NCBI RefSeq assembly: GCF_011751075.1
Contig: NZ_JAALLN010000014.1
Coordinates: 1-64,000, forward strand
Direction: 5' to 3'
Origin: Flavobacterium poyangense
GTDB taxonomy: Bacteria; Bacteroidota; Bacteroidia; Flavobacteriales; Flavobacteriaceae
DNA: 64,000 nucleotides
Under the pieces are notes generated by a model. That model was not told where the DNA came from and did no database searches. It saw only the letters and a program-made list of their open reading frames with translations. Made by a program: the position numbers and the translations under genes. Below are positions 45,657 through 53,864 of the stretch, piece by piece; position 1 is the first letter of the stretch, and every line of letters begins with the position of its first letter.

Positions 45657-46247
45657 TTATTTTTGAACTATAGGAGTTCTCAATGATTCTAAAACAGCAA
45701 CAATATCAGTATAAAGTTCTGTATTTGAAGCAACGCCATTCGCATTGGCCGCAGCTCCAACATATCCTTCAAATTTTGTATAATCTGCACTGCTTGATTT
45801 TGTTCCCATACGAGGATTTTTTGCAGGATCATGCGCAGCTGACATACTCAAACCAGAATATGTATTTACAGCATTTGTTCCTCCCGTATTAAACGAAAAG
45901 AAATCAGTAAGGTTATCTGATAACTTAGCAATATTGGTAGACTGGGTAGTTCCAGTTTCTGCTAATAAAGGGGCAAAATGTGCCTGCAGATTACCTGACG
46001 CGTTCGATTGGATATCAGCAACAATCAATCCGATAGTTGAATTTACCACTTTGCGGAAACTCAAACGTCCCTGCTCGATCATCTGGCCGGAATTATCAGG
46101 ATCAGAAACCATTTTAGTTCCGCCTAATCGCTCGTAGATAGAAGCCTTAACCGGTGCTGGGGTTTCGTCGTCATTACTGCTGCAGGAAATCATAGCTGCC
46201 GATGCAGCAATTAGTACACTAAGTGTAAGTTTTGAATAAACTTTCAT
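45657..46247 (-). CDS. Lipoprotein with truncated-haemoglobin-like domain
   Basis: 196 residues. Lipoprotein signal ending at Cys22 (SAAMISCSSNDDE). From residue 37 the sequence is that of a group-1-like truncated globin: SIYERLGGTKMV, and later the conserved YSGLSMSAAHDP pattern with the likely proximal haem His (AAHDP) followed by a D/E-x-YTKFEGY helix. Most globins are cytoplasmic, so a membrane-anchored envelope version is unusual; I infer a role in O2 or NO binding at the envelope. It is second in a unit behind the HMA-like gene (20 bases) and ends in a hairpin terminator. Confidence 0.82.
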   Translation of the reverse strand: MKVYSKLTLSVLIAASAAMISCSSNDDETPAPVKASIYERLGGTKMVSDPDNSGQMIEQGRLSFRKVVNSTIGLIVADIQSNASGNLQAHFAPLLAETGTTQSTNIAKLSDNLTDFFSFNTGGTNAVNTYSGLSMSAAHDPAKNPRMGTKSSSADYTKFEGYVGAAANANGVASNTELYTDIVAVLESLRTPIVQK

Positions 46248-46267
46248 AAATTTAAGGTATTAAAGGG

Positions 46268-46702
46268 TTAATTAAAAAAACGATTTATCTTTTGAGACAG
46301 TCTATAGCTCAAACTATTTTGATTCATTGGACACACTTCTTTGTCTGCTAAATTTGCTGGTAAAATATAACGCTGCGCATCATAACGTCCTTTAGCCATC
46401 AGCTCGTTGAAAACTTTCTCAGAGTTTGTAATTTTATTATTGTGGAAGTACACCACAACATTTCTTTTAACGATGATAGAATCTGATGTCAGGCCTTTTA
46501 TGCTTCTCAGGTCGGCACAGATTTTTCTGGCCTGCAGAGAATCGATGTCTGATTTAAAATCGATTCTGCTTACCTGAAGATTTGGGGTGTCATAAACGGG
46601 CGGTTTGGCCGTTATAATGTGAAAAAGCAAAATCGCGGCAAACAGTACAAATATTCCACTTAGAATAAAAAGTCCTTTTTTGATTATTTTATTAGTTTTC
46701 AT
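46268..46702 (-). CDS. Membrane-anchored small protein, HMA-like fold possible
   Basis: 144 residues: short N-terminal cytoplasmic segment, one hydrophobic anchor (GLFILSGIFVLFAAILLF), then a periplasmic domain of about 100 residues. That domain has a beta-alpha-beta look, LQVSRIDFKSDIDSLQARKI, GLTSDSIIVKRN VVVYFHN NKIT, resembling the heavy-metal-associated fold but without its CxxC; a single Cys lies in ARKICADLRSI and another in EVCPMNQNSL. Role unknown, but linked to the globin lipoprotein. The start is preceded by the shared ACGTAGATAATTT element. Confidence 0.6.
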   Translation of the reverse strand: MKTNKIIKKGLFILSGIFVLFAAILLFHIITAKPPVYDTPNLQVSRIDFKSDIDSLQARKICADLRSIKGLTSDSIIVKRNVVVYFHNNKITNSEKVFNELMAKGRYDAQRYILPANLADKEVCPMNQNSLSYRLSQKINRFFN

Positions 46703-46720
46703 AATTTTTTTATGCTTTTA

Positions 46721-46733
46721 AAATTATCTACGT
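46721..46733 (-). promoter_or_regulatory. ACGTAGATAATTT element upstream of the HMA-like gene
   Basis: On the minus strand ACGTAGATAATTT ends 19 bases before the start codon at 46702. An identical 13-mer occurs at 48109-48121, 20 bases before the next minus-strand unit's start, and a near match lies before the plus-strand unit (48188-48206, ACGTATATGATTTTGAAAT). Identity and like spacing suggest a shared -10 promoter or regulator site. Confidence 0.5.
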
Positions 46734-46832
46734 GTACTTCATCAATGCGGTTTTAGAAATAGCAGCAAATCGATCAATTTAGAATTATTATAAATACAGA
46801 AATTACCTAATAATTTAATTATAAAGGAGATA

Positions 46833-47672
46833 CTAGAAAACTCTGGCAAGATTAAATCCAAAAAATATATCTCCTTTTGTCCAGTCGCCGGTGGTTCTTC
46901 CAAGATATCCGGCTTCATCAATTGCCTGGGAACTGGTAAAATGCATTTGAAAAACGTGTCCGCCGGTTTCTAAATCAAAACCTATAGATAGCGGATTTTT
47001 ATAAAGTGAATTTGGCGCTCTGTTTAAATGCGCCGCATAATCCATATTTAAAGACCAGCGCTTAGCGAATTTATATCTACCTCCAAATCCTATCGCATAT
47101 TGCGTATTACTTTGATCTACGTCTTCAACAAAATTTTGATGAAAGAATGACGGAACAATTTCTAAAGAGAGCTTTTCAGAAAATTTTCTTGAAATCAGCA
47201 GCTGCGCAACATAAGTCAGCCTGTCTTTAAATTGAAGTTTCGGATACAGACTTTCTTTTAATGTGTTATTAATAGACAAACTATTAAAACCAGCAATAGT
47301 AACAGGGAAACCGTCTTTTATTTGAGGAAACAGCATATATTTTGTTGCAAAGTCATAAGCAAATTCACTTCGGGCTGCACTTACATTAAATCCATTTGTT
47401 AAACCGTAAATAAATTTTATTTGTGTATTGGCATTATCCAATCCGTAGAAACCTTCAAAACCATCTTTAATAGAACCAAATCGGTGTGCAACAACAAAAT
47501 ACAAATCCCCTTTTGCGGCCAATTTTGTAGACTCAAGATTAACGATTTTTAAGGCTTTGAATGCAGATGTCACTTTTTCTTTTGCAGAAGGAGTTTCTAC
47601 TCCGGACAGCAAATCGGTTTGAGAGAAGGTTAATAGCGGAAATAAAAAAAGTAATAGAATAAAGTTTTTCAT
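46833..47672 (-). CDS. DUF5777-type beta-barrel protein
   Basis: 279 residues with a signal peptide (LLLFLFPLLTFSQ then T) and a body rich in alternating hydrophobic strands ending in F at the C-terminus (FFGFNLARVF), as in outer-membrane barrels. Segments LYFVVAHRFGSIKDGFEGFY and GLDNANTQIKFIYGL fit the DUF5777 barrel family seen in Flavobacteria near cytochrome and YceI genes. It lies 27 bases after the OB-fold gene. It may form an outer-membrane channel for the module; inference. Confidence 0.82.
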   Translation of the reverse strand: MKNFILLLFLFPLLTFSQTDLLSGVETPSAKEKVTSAFKALKIVNLESTKLAAKGDLYFVVAHRFGSIKDGFEGFYGLDNANTQIKFIYGLTNGFNVSAARSEFAYDFATKYMLFPQIKDGFPVTIAGFNSLSINNTLKESLYPKLQFKDRLTYVAQLLISRKFSEKLSLEIVPSFFHQNFVEDVDQSNTQYAIGFGGRYKFAKRWSLNMDYAAHLNRAPNSLYKNPLSIGFDLETGGHVFQMHFTSSQAIDEAGYLGRTTGDWTKGDIFFGFNLARVF

Positions 47673-47699
47673 GAGGTTAGTTTTAAATTGTTATTTGTA

Positions 47700-48089
47700 T
47701 TAGTGTACAACTGAAGATTGGTCTATTTTAAATTCCTGGAGCAATTCGTCATATCCTAAAAAACGCCCTTTAATTTTTAGGGTTTTTCCAGATATAATAT
47801 TTTGCGGCAAACCGTTTTTGAATGTCACAAATATTTTTTCGCTCATAACAATTCCATTACTGACTTTATCAATACTTGTTACTCGTGCAGATAATTCAAT
47901 TGTTTTGTCCTGATATTTGATGTAAGCCAGACTATCGTTTGAAGTAAACTCTCTTTCTAGTTCGTTAACGGTTACAACATAATCGGCAGTTTCTGATTCT
48001 ATATTTCTATGCCCTTTGTAGATGTAGAGGTACGCCGAAATTCCGATTATTATAAAAAGGGAAATTGTAATTAGTATTTTTTTTCTCAT
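47700..48089 (-). CDS. Membrane-anchored OB-fold (tRNA_anti-like) protein
   Basis: 129 residues. One N-terminal anchor (ILITISLFIIIGISAYLYIY) and a periplasmic OB-fold-like domain: YQDKTIELSARVTSIDKVSN, IFVTFKNGLPQNIISGKTLK and IKGRFLGYDELLQEFKID. Comparable proteins are annotated tRNA_anti-like. First gene of the unit that includes the DUF5777 barrel; its start is preceded by the ACGTAGATAATTT element at 48109. Confidence 0.75.
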   Translation of the reverse strand: MRKKILITISLFIIIGISAYLYIYKGHRNIESETADYVVTVNELEREFTSNDSLAYIKYQDKTIELSARVTSIDKVSNGIVMSEKIFVTFKNGLPQNIISGKTLKIKGRFLGYDELLQEFKIDQSSVVH

Positions 48090-48108
48090 AACTGGTTTTT
48101 AGTATTTC

Positions 48109-48121
48109 AAATTATCTACGT
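48109..48121 (-). promoter_or_regulatory. ACGTAGATAATTT element upstream of the OB-fold gene
   Basis: Identical 13-base motif to 46721-46733 (AAATTATCTACGT on the plus strand), 20 bases from the start codon. A diverged copy in the opposite orientation (48188-48206) precedes the plus-strand unit. Likely the core of a shared promoter for the divergent redox module. Confidence 0.5.
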
Positions 48122-48260
48122 TAAAAAATACCTATTGGATTTAAAACATTAAATATGCCTCTTGCCAAATCTGTATTATTCTTTTCAACGTATATGATTT
48201 TGAAATGCCTGATGATCCTTAAAAAAATCATGCATTTATTTATAACTAAAAACCAGCCTT

Positions 48261-48629
48261 ATGAATTTAAAAACCCTTTTCGCCATCTCATCATTAGCAT
48301 CAATTTTTGTAAGTTGTGCCAACGATGATCCAAGTACTTTAATTGACTCTACACCAATTAATGGTTTGGCAACATACAACCAAAATGTAAAATCTATTAT
48401 TGATAATAACTGTGTTGTATGCCATGCGGCAGTTCCTAAAAATGGCGCGCCAATGTCTTTAGTTACTTATGAACAGGTGAAAAATGCAGTTTTAAACCGA
48501 GGATTGCTTACACGAATTTCTTTAGAAAATGGAGATAGTTCCTTAATGCCGCAAGGTGGACCAAGATTGCCTCAAGCTACTATCGACATTATAAATAAAT
48601 GGAATCAGGATGGATTATTAGAAAAATAA
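48261..48629 (+). CDS. c-type cytochrome-like lipoprotein
   Basis: 122 residues. Lipobox Cys19 (SIFVSCAND), and a single haem-binding motif CVVCH (Cys51, Cys54, His55); Met96 (SSLMPQGGPRLP) is the candidate distal ligand. It resembles the single-haem 'planctomycete-type' or DUF1588-like domain in which a later PQG/P element follows. An electron carrier anchored in the periplasmic face of a membrane. It heads the plus-strand unit and is followed 14 bases later by the first YceI gene. Confidence 0.9.
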   Translation: MNLKTLFAISSLASIFVSCANDDPSTLIDSTPINGLATYNQNVKSIIDNNCVVCHAAVPKNGAPMSLVTYEQVKNAVLNRGLLTRISLENGDSSLMPQGGPRLPQATIDIINKWNQDGLLEK

Positions 48630-48643
48630 TCTATAACAGCAAC

Positions 48644-49183
48644 ATGAAGAAAATCATAATAATGCCAATGCTATTGGCTTCTTTTATTGTTTTTTCACAG
48701 GAAAAAATAGTAACAAAATCTGCAACAATAACTCTGGAAGCTTCAGTACCTGCTTTTCAGCCGGTTGCAGGAACTAACAGCAATGTAACTTTTGTTTTGA
48801 ATCCCGCAACTGGAGAAGTGGCTAGTCTTGCCTTAATGAAAGGATTCCAGTTTGAAATGACATTGATGGAAGAACATTTTAATGAAAATTACATGGAAAC
48901 CGATAAATATCCAAAAGCAGTTTTCAGGGGACAAATTGAAGGTTTCGACATTAAAAGTCTAACAGAAGATTATAAAGATTACACCATAAAAGGAAAACTA
49001 GAAGTACATGGAAAATCCAAGGATATAAGTGTCGATGCAAAAATTACAAGATCGGGTTCCAGATTCACCCTTATATCTGATTTTGAAGTAAATGCAAGTG
49101 ATTTCAACATTCCAATTCCAGCGCTTATTAAATATAAACTGGATAATAAAGTCAAAATTCAAATTATTGCAGTTTTAAAATAA
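48644..49183 (+). CDS. YceI-family periplasmic protein (first copy)
   Basis: 179 residues from the ATG at 48644 (MKKIIIMPMLLASFIVFSQE); an upstream in-frame start would overlap the preceding gene and adds no signal peptide. The body has the YceI lipocalin-like barrel: KGFQFEMTLMEEHFNENYME, YPKAVFRGQIEGFD, YTIKGKLEVHGKSKDI, SRFTLISDFEVNASDFN. YceI proteins bind long isoprenoid or quinone-like chains in a hydrophobic pocket and often occur with cytochromes. The next gene is a close paralogue. Confidence 0.93.
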   Translation: MKKIIIMPMLLASFIVFSQEKIVTKSATITLEASVPAFQPVAGTNSNVTFVLNPATGEVASLALMKGFQFEMTLMEEHFNENYMETDKYPKAVFRGQIEGFDIKSLTEDYKDYTIKGKLEVHGKSKDISVDAKITRSGSRFTLISDFEVNASDFNIPIPALIKYKLDNKVKIQIIAVLK

Positions 49184-49229
49184 GACTTCGCAAAACAGGA
49201 TGATTTTATAAAAAAATAAAGGCGAAATA

Positions 49230-49781
49230 ATGAAAAAAACAATACTTATTGCAATGCTGTGTGTTTGCGCCATTGGCGTATCACAAGAAAAAATGGTCAG
49301 TAAATCAGCAAAAGTTACTTTTGAAGCTTCCGTTCCTTCTTTTGAAGAAGTTAAAGCAGTAAACAAGAATGTTACTTTTGTTTTGAATCCAGCAACAGGA
49401 GAGATTGCAAGTTTGGCCCTGATGAAAGGTTTCCAGTTTAAGGTTGCTTTAATGGAAGAACACTTTAATGAAAATTACATCGAAAGTGACCAATATCCAA
49501 AAGCAGTATTTAAAGGAAAAATAGAAGGATTTGATCTTCAAAGCCTAACAGTAAATCCCAAAGATTTTATCATTAAAGGTACATTAGAACTTCACGGAAA
49601 ATCCAGGGATATAAATACTGCTGCAAGGATAAGCAGATCATCATCAGGGATTAGCATTTCATGTAATTTTAGTGTAAATGCTAGTGATTTTAATATTCAA
49701 ATTCCAAATTTGGTTAAAAGTAAGCTTTCCAATAAAATAAATATCCAGGTTGCCGCAGTCTTAGGGTCCAATAGGCAATAA
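49230..49781 (+). CDS. YceI-family periplasmic protein (second copy)
   Basis: 183 residues with a signal peptide (MKKTILIAMLCVCAIGVSQE). Nearly the same body as the first copy: VTFVLNPATGEIASLALMKG, EEHFNENYIESDQYPKAVFK, GTLELHGKSRDI, SCNFSVNASDFNIQIP. The two genes (47 bases apart) clearly come from tandem duplication; the shared segment VNASDFNI-(P/Q)-IP marks the common ancestor. Their difference in the C-terminus suggests some divergence of ligand or partner. Confidence 0.93.
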   Translation: MKKTILIAMLCVCAIGVSQEKMVSKSAKVTFEASVPSFEEVKAVNKNVTFVLNPATGEIASLALMKGFQFKVALMEEHFNENYIESDQYPKAVFKGKIEGFDLQSLTVNPKDFIIKGTLELHGKSRDINTAARISRSSSGISISCNFSVNASDFNIQIPNLVKSKLSNKINIQVAAVLGSNRQ

Positions 49782-49829
49782 CCGCCTAAAAACTATCTTG
49801 AAAAGTCAATAATTTTTTATATAAAAAAA

Positions 49830-50714
49830 ATGCAGGAAGAAATAAAAATTGAGGACGGCCTTACCCTTATGCGGTTTCAGAACGACAGTTCAGAATCTTT
49901 TTTTGCACAGCACGAAATTAGTGCTGGCCTGTTACAGTTTCATTTCGGACTAAAAGGCAATAGCAGATTTTTATTCACTCAGAGTAATTATGCTTTAGAA
50001 TTAAAAGAGGAAAAATCCCTGATTTTGTGCAATCTGCAGAAACAGTCATTGCTTCATTTAGAGCTTTCTCCAAATTCATGGGTGATTTCAGTTATTGTTT
50101 CGATTGAGAAATTTCATTCATTATTTTCTGTTGAAGCAGATTATATTACTATTTTAAGCCCCGATAATAAGAAAAAAAAGGATTATACCGAAGGGAACAT
50201 TAGTCCTTCGATGGCTATTGTTTTGAGACAGTTGTTTCATTACAGCCTTCATCCCTCCCTAAAGAACCTTTATTATAAAGGAAAAGGATACGAATTGTTG
50301 AGTTTGTATTTCAATAAAATGGAAGATCCAAACGCAGGACAATGTCCATTTTTGATCGATGAAGATAACGTCCTGAAAATCAGAAAAGCCAGAGAAATCA
50401 TTATCGCCAATATGGCCGAACCACCAGGATTACAGCAATTGGCAGATGAAATTGGACTGAACATGAAAAAATTAAAAATAGGTTTCAAACAAATTTACGG
50501 AGATACCGTTTATGGTTTTCTGTTTGATTACAAAATGGATTTCGCCAGAAAACTGCTTGACAGCGGTTCCTACAATGTAAATGAAGTGGGGCTTAAAATA
50601 GGTTACAGCACCGGAAGCCACTTTATTGCGGGATTCAAGAAAAAATTTTCCACAACTCCAAAGAAATACCTGATGTCTGTTAATACCAAATTTAAAACAG
50701 CGTCGATTTTGTAA
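49830..50714 (+). CDS. AraC-family transcriptional regulator
   Basis: 294 residues. N-terminal sensor with HEISAGLLQFHFGLKGNSRF and C-terminal double helix-turn-helix: GLQQLADEIGLNMKKLKIGF then YNVNEVGLKIGYSTGSHFIA and a closing FKKKFSTTPKKYL. This is the flavobacterial AraC subgroup that lies between hemA and hemH; it may regulate iron or haem genes, which is inference from position. 48 bases after the second YceI gene. Confidence 0.92.
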   Translation: MQEEIKIEDGLTLMRFQNDSSESFFAQHEISAGLLQFHFGLKGNSRFLFTQSNYALELKEEKSLILCNLQKQSLLHLELSPNSWVISVIVSIEKFHSLFSVEADYITILSPDNKKKKDYTEGNISPSMAIVLRQLFHYSLHPSLKNLYYKGKGYELLSLYFNKMEDPNAGQCPFLIDEDNVLKIRKAREIIIANMAEPPGLQQLADEIGLNMKKLKIGFKQIYGDTVYGFLFDYKMDFARKLLDSGSYNVNEVGLKIGYSTGSHFIAGFKKKFSTTPKKYLMSVNTKFKTASIL

Positions 50715-50836
50715 ATTACAGCATAAATAAAATTGATTTTTCCTTTTTCTAAAAGGCAGCCAATACTATTTTTAGCATCAATTTAAACAACAAATACTTA
50801 AAGCCTGAAGCTTAAAGTAAAAAAGCCAAAAAAAAA

Positions 50837-51850
50837 ATGAAAGGTGTATTATTAGTAAATTTAGGATCTCCCGAAAGCCCGACACCAAAAGATGTAAAGC
50901 CCTATTTAGATGAATTTTTAATGGATAAATATGTGATCGATGTTCCGTATTTACTAAGAGCTTTATTAGTCCGAGGTATCATCTTAAGAAAAAGACCCAA
51001 AGAATCGGCACATGCTTATGCAAAAATCTGGTGGGATGAAGGTTCGCCCCTTGTGGTGCTTTCAGAAAGAATGCAGAAAAAAGTACAGCCTTTGGTAAAC
51101 GTTCCGGTTTCTTTGGCAATGCGTTACGGAAGTATGACTATTGAAAAAGGACTGCAGGAACTGCATGAAAAAGGCGCAACGGAAGTACTGCTTTTTCCGC
51201 TGTATCCGCAGTATGCAATGGCTTCGACTTTGACTATTTTAGTAAAAGCAGAAGAAATTCGTAAAAAGAAATTCCCACACATGACTTTTACAGATGTTCC
51301 TGCGTTTTACAATAAACCAGATTATATAAGGAATCTGGCGGATTCAATTCAGAAACATTTAGCCGGATTTCAATACGATCATTTGTTATTCTCGTATCAC
51401 GGAATCCCGGAACGTCACATCCGCAAAACAGATGTAACTAAATCACATTGCAAAATTGATGGCTCTTGCTGCAACACGCCTTCGGCTGCGCATGATTTTT
51501 GTTACCGTCATCAATGCTATGAAACAACCAAACAAGTTGTAAAATTATTAGATCTTCCTGAAGACAAATACAGTCTTACTTTTCAATCGCGATTAGCTGG
51601 AGATAAATGGCTGGAGCCTTATACTGATATTGAAATTGATAAAATGCCGGCAAAAGGAATTAAAAATCTGGCTGTTGTAACACCTGCTTTCGTTTCGGAT
51701 TGTTTAGAAACGCTCGAAGAAATTGCCATGCGCGCCAAAGAAGATTTTGAGAAAAATGGAGGAGAAAATTTCATGGCTATTCCCTGTTTGAATGACGACC
51801 AGAAGTGGTGCCAGACTGTTAGCAGCTGGATTAATGAGTGGGCTGAATAA
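50837..51850 (+). CDS. hemH: Ferrochelatase
   Basis: 337 residues. Inserts Fe2+ into protoporphyrin IX, last step of haem synthesis, at the cytoplasmic membrane face. Catalytic His188 lies in LLFSYHGIPERHIRK; the C-terminal FVSDCLETLEEIAMRAKEDF block holds the conserved Glu, and VLLFPLYPQYAMASTL precedes the metal region. It follows the AraC gene by 122 bases. A Cys cluster (KSHCKIDGSCCNTPSAAHDF, then CYRHQCY) could hold a metal or Fe-S cluster, a trait of some ferrochelatases. Confidence 0.96.
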   Translation: MKGVLLVNLGSPESPTPKDVKPYLDEFLMDKYVIDVPYLLRALLVRGIILRKRPKESAHAYAKIWWDEGSPLVVLSERMQKKVQPLVNVPVSLAMRYGSMTIEKGLQELHEKGATEVLLFPLYPQYAMASTLTILVKAEEIRKKKFPHMTFTDVPAFYNKPDYIRNLADSIQKHLAGFQYDHLLFSYHGIPERHIRKTDVTKSHCKIDGSCCNTPSAAHDFCYRHQCYETTKQVVKLLDLPEDKYSLTFQSRLAGDKWLEPYTDIEIDKMPAKGIKNLAVVTPAFVSDCLETLEEIAMRAKEDFEKNGGENFMAIPCLNDDQKWCQTVSSWINEWAE

Positions 51851-51998
51851 TGCTATAATAGCAATAGGCAATATTGGAGTTTTCATTATTAATATATCAA
51901 TTCGCCCCTTGTATCCATTTTAATTTATTTTTTTACCTCTTTTAAAACCAAAAAGAATATTAAAGCGTAAATGACTTTATAACTTAAAAAAAGTAATT

Positions 51999-52553
51999 AT
52001 GAAAACTAGAAAATTTTTAGCAGCAGCAATCCTGGCATTAGGATTTGGATTGACATCATTTGCACAAAAAACAGTAATGGTTGGTGGAGCAGATATGTAT
52101 CCTAATAAAAATATTATAGAAAATGCGGTAAACTCAAAGGATCATACCACCTTGGTAGCAGCAGTAAAAGCAGCAGGATTAGTTGAAACTTTACAAGGTA
52201 AAGGTCCATTTACTGTTTTTGCACCAACAAATGAAGCATTTAGTAAATTGCCGGCTGGAACTGTTGAAACATTATTGAAACCTGAGAATATTAAATCATT
52301 ACAAACTATATTGACATATCATGTAGTAGCCGGTAAAATGAATAGTTCTGATATTGCAAAAGCAATAAAAGCTGGTAAAGGAAAAGCTTCTTTAAAAACA
52401 GTTAGCGGCGGAACTCTAACTGCCTGGATGGATGGAAAAGATTTGTACATTAGTGACGAGAGTGGCAATAAAGCTAAAGTTACAATTTCAGATGTAAATC
52501 AATCTAATGGTGTCATACATGTAGTGGATACAGTACTGCTTCCAAAAATGTAG
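51999..52553 (+). CDS. Secreted fasciclin-domain protein
   Basis: 184 residues: a signal peptide (KFLAAAILALGFGLTSFAQ) then a single fasciclin (FAS1) domain, with TLVAAVKAAGLVETLQGKGP, FTVFAPTNEAFSKLPAGTVE, ILTYHVVAGKMNSSD and VSDVNQSNGVIHVVDTVLLP-type end. FAS1 domains mediate adhesion. In Flavobacteria they are often controlled by a nearby ECF sigma factor; the sigma/anti-sigma pair of this window lies 9 kb upstream, so a link is only possible. A clean terminator follows. Confidence 0.95.
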   Translation: MKTRKFLAAAILALGFGLTSFAQKTVMVGGADMYPNKNIIENAVNSKDHTTLVAAVKAAGLVETLQGKGPFTVFAPTNEAFSKLPAGTVETLLKPENIKSLQTILTYHVVAGKMNSSDIAKAIKAGKGKASLKTVSGGTLTAWMDGKDLYISDESGNKAKVTISDVNQSNGVIHVVDTVLLPKM

Positions 52554-52576
52554 TTTGCTGAAAATAAATTACAATT

Positions 52577-52603
52577 AAGCCCTGAAATTTCAGGGCTTTT
52601 TAT
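52577..52603 (+). terminator. Terminator of the fasciclin gene
   Basis: AAGCCCTGAAA (52577-52587) and TTTCAGGGCTT (52588-52598) form a perfect 11-bp inverted repeat with no loop in the centre (so a smaller loop forms in practice), followed by TTTTAT. It starts 23 bases after the stop codon. Confidence 0.88.
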
Positions 52604-53319
52604 ATAATTACTATGCGACAAAATATTAATATTCAGTTGTATAAGAGATTTTGATTACCATTTTATTGCCACCTCAAAACTTTAAATGTAAGGAATTGAT
52701 ATCTTTTTTTTTTACAAAAAATTAAGGCTGTCTCTTTTTATTTTGGGTAAAATAATACATAAAACTAAATATATTTCTGCTTCAATCCCCAACAGGACAT
52801 CTAAACCAAATTCTTAGTGCCGCTAAAAGACAGTACCTACTTCCAGTAAGCCAATCTCTTCAAATCTTCCACAAAATTTATAGAAATTTGTCCCGTAGAG
52901 GTCCCCCGACAGGACATACAAATCGATTATTTTTTATAACTAGGTACTAGTTAAACAGTAAAAAAACGAATAAAAAGAGTCAGTTTAGAAATGGACTTAA
53001 ATTAAGATAATTCAATATTATTAATTACATATCCAGAAATTAAATTTCCATATTGTAATCACCCAATCTCTAAAAAAGATTTTTTTCCTCTTGAGTTTTC
53101 GTTTTCAAATCTTGAAATAATGTAATCATATTTAAAACTGTAAATATGTTAAACGAAAAGTTCAATCTGAAAAATCTGTGTAAGTGACAATTCCATTTAA
53201 CCGTAAATATTAAGTATTTTTGGTATATTTGTAGTACAAAAAAGAATAATACTACTGTCAGTTATTCGTTAGTGTTTTAATTTTTGTGCATGATTTATTG
53301 AAATAGTAAAATTGAATTT
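52604..53319. other. Gene-free stretch of about 0.7 kb
   Basis: AT-rich, no frame with a recognisable protein. Phrases such as gtcccgtagaggtcccccga at about 52891 stand out by GC content but no RNA fold is evident. Together with the next 1.0 kb it forms a 1.8-kb gene-free zone between the fasciclin and oxidase genes. Confidence 0.4.
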
Positions 53320-53339
53320 GGGTGCAGAATCGGTGCATT
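53320..53339. repeat. 20-base segment shared with 40423-40442
   Basis: GGGTGCAgAATCGgTGCATT matches GGGTGCAcAATCGaTGCATT at 18 of 20 bases. It lies 53 bases before a tRNA 3'-end fragment, so it may mark the end of an integrated element or the tail of its integrase gene. Confidence 0.4.
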
Positions 53340-53391
53340 AGGTTCAAGACATTTATAAATACGTAGCAAAGACGGGATCTAAACACATAAA

Positions 53392-53413
53392 GTTCGAATC
53401 CTGCTCTCCCCAC
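53392..53413 (+). tRNA. tRNA 3'-end fragment (integration scar)
   Basis: gttcgaatcctgctctcccc (then ac) is the T-arm loop, 3' T-stem and 3' acceptor strand of a tRNA. The matching 5' T-stem and acceptor (ggggaga...) are absent upstream, so this is not a functional gene. Mobile elements that integrate into tRNA 3' ends leave such copies as attachment sites. The tRNA identity cannot be told. Confidence 0.65.
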
Positions 53414-53479
53414 AAAAAGGGTAAAAGAAGTAAAAAGGCAACTTTTTCAATCTTTTCAAAAACCTCAAAAAACATGGTA

Positions 53480-53513
53480 AAACCTGCAAATCGTAAGATT
53501 CGCAGGTTTTTTT
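53480..53513. terminator. Hairpin terminator-like structure
   Basis: AAACCTGC and GCAGGTTT arms with an inner AATC/GATT pair around gtaa, then a long T run (TTTTTTTG). It follows the tRNA remnant by about 70 bases and may be the original terminator of the tRNA gene. Confidence 0.7.
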
Positions 53514-53563
53514 GTTTTACGGCATTTTTCAAATTTTATAAAAGTACTCAAAAGTTTAGGTTG

Positions 53564-53607
53564 GAGTTACCTTCAAATTTGCCACAAAAAGCTAAGGCAG
53601 TTTTTAT
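53564..53607 (+). repeat. Dispersed intergenic repeat copy
   Basis: gagttaccttcaaatttg then ccacaaaaagctaaggcagt and tttttataac. Closely matches the copy at 28533-28586. No coding potential. Related copies at 53865-53945 and, weakly, at 5416-5465. Confidence 0.65.
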
Positions 53608-53864
53608 AACTTTTTTTTTGTAAAAATAAGACTGCGTAAAAACACCTAATTTATTCGAATTAAAATTTTGTATGATGATTCTTAATAAATAAATTATATA
53701 TTAGCCTTAAGTAGGAAACTTAACAAATTAGGAAACTACAAGTAAACTGGGATTCAATTAAAAACTTTAAAAATGATTGACCAAAGTATAAATGCTTGTG
53801 TGGTAGCGCAAACTGGATTTGCATTGCAGCGAAATACTGCTTCATATTTATTATTAAGTAAGTG

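Noticed and set aside
53392..53413. Functional tRNA gene
   Set aside because: Only the 3' T-arm and acceptor segment are present; no D-arm, anticodon arm or 5' acceptor.
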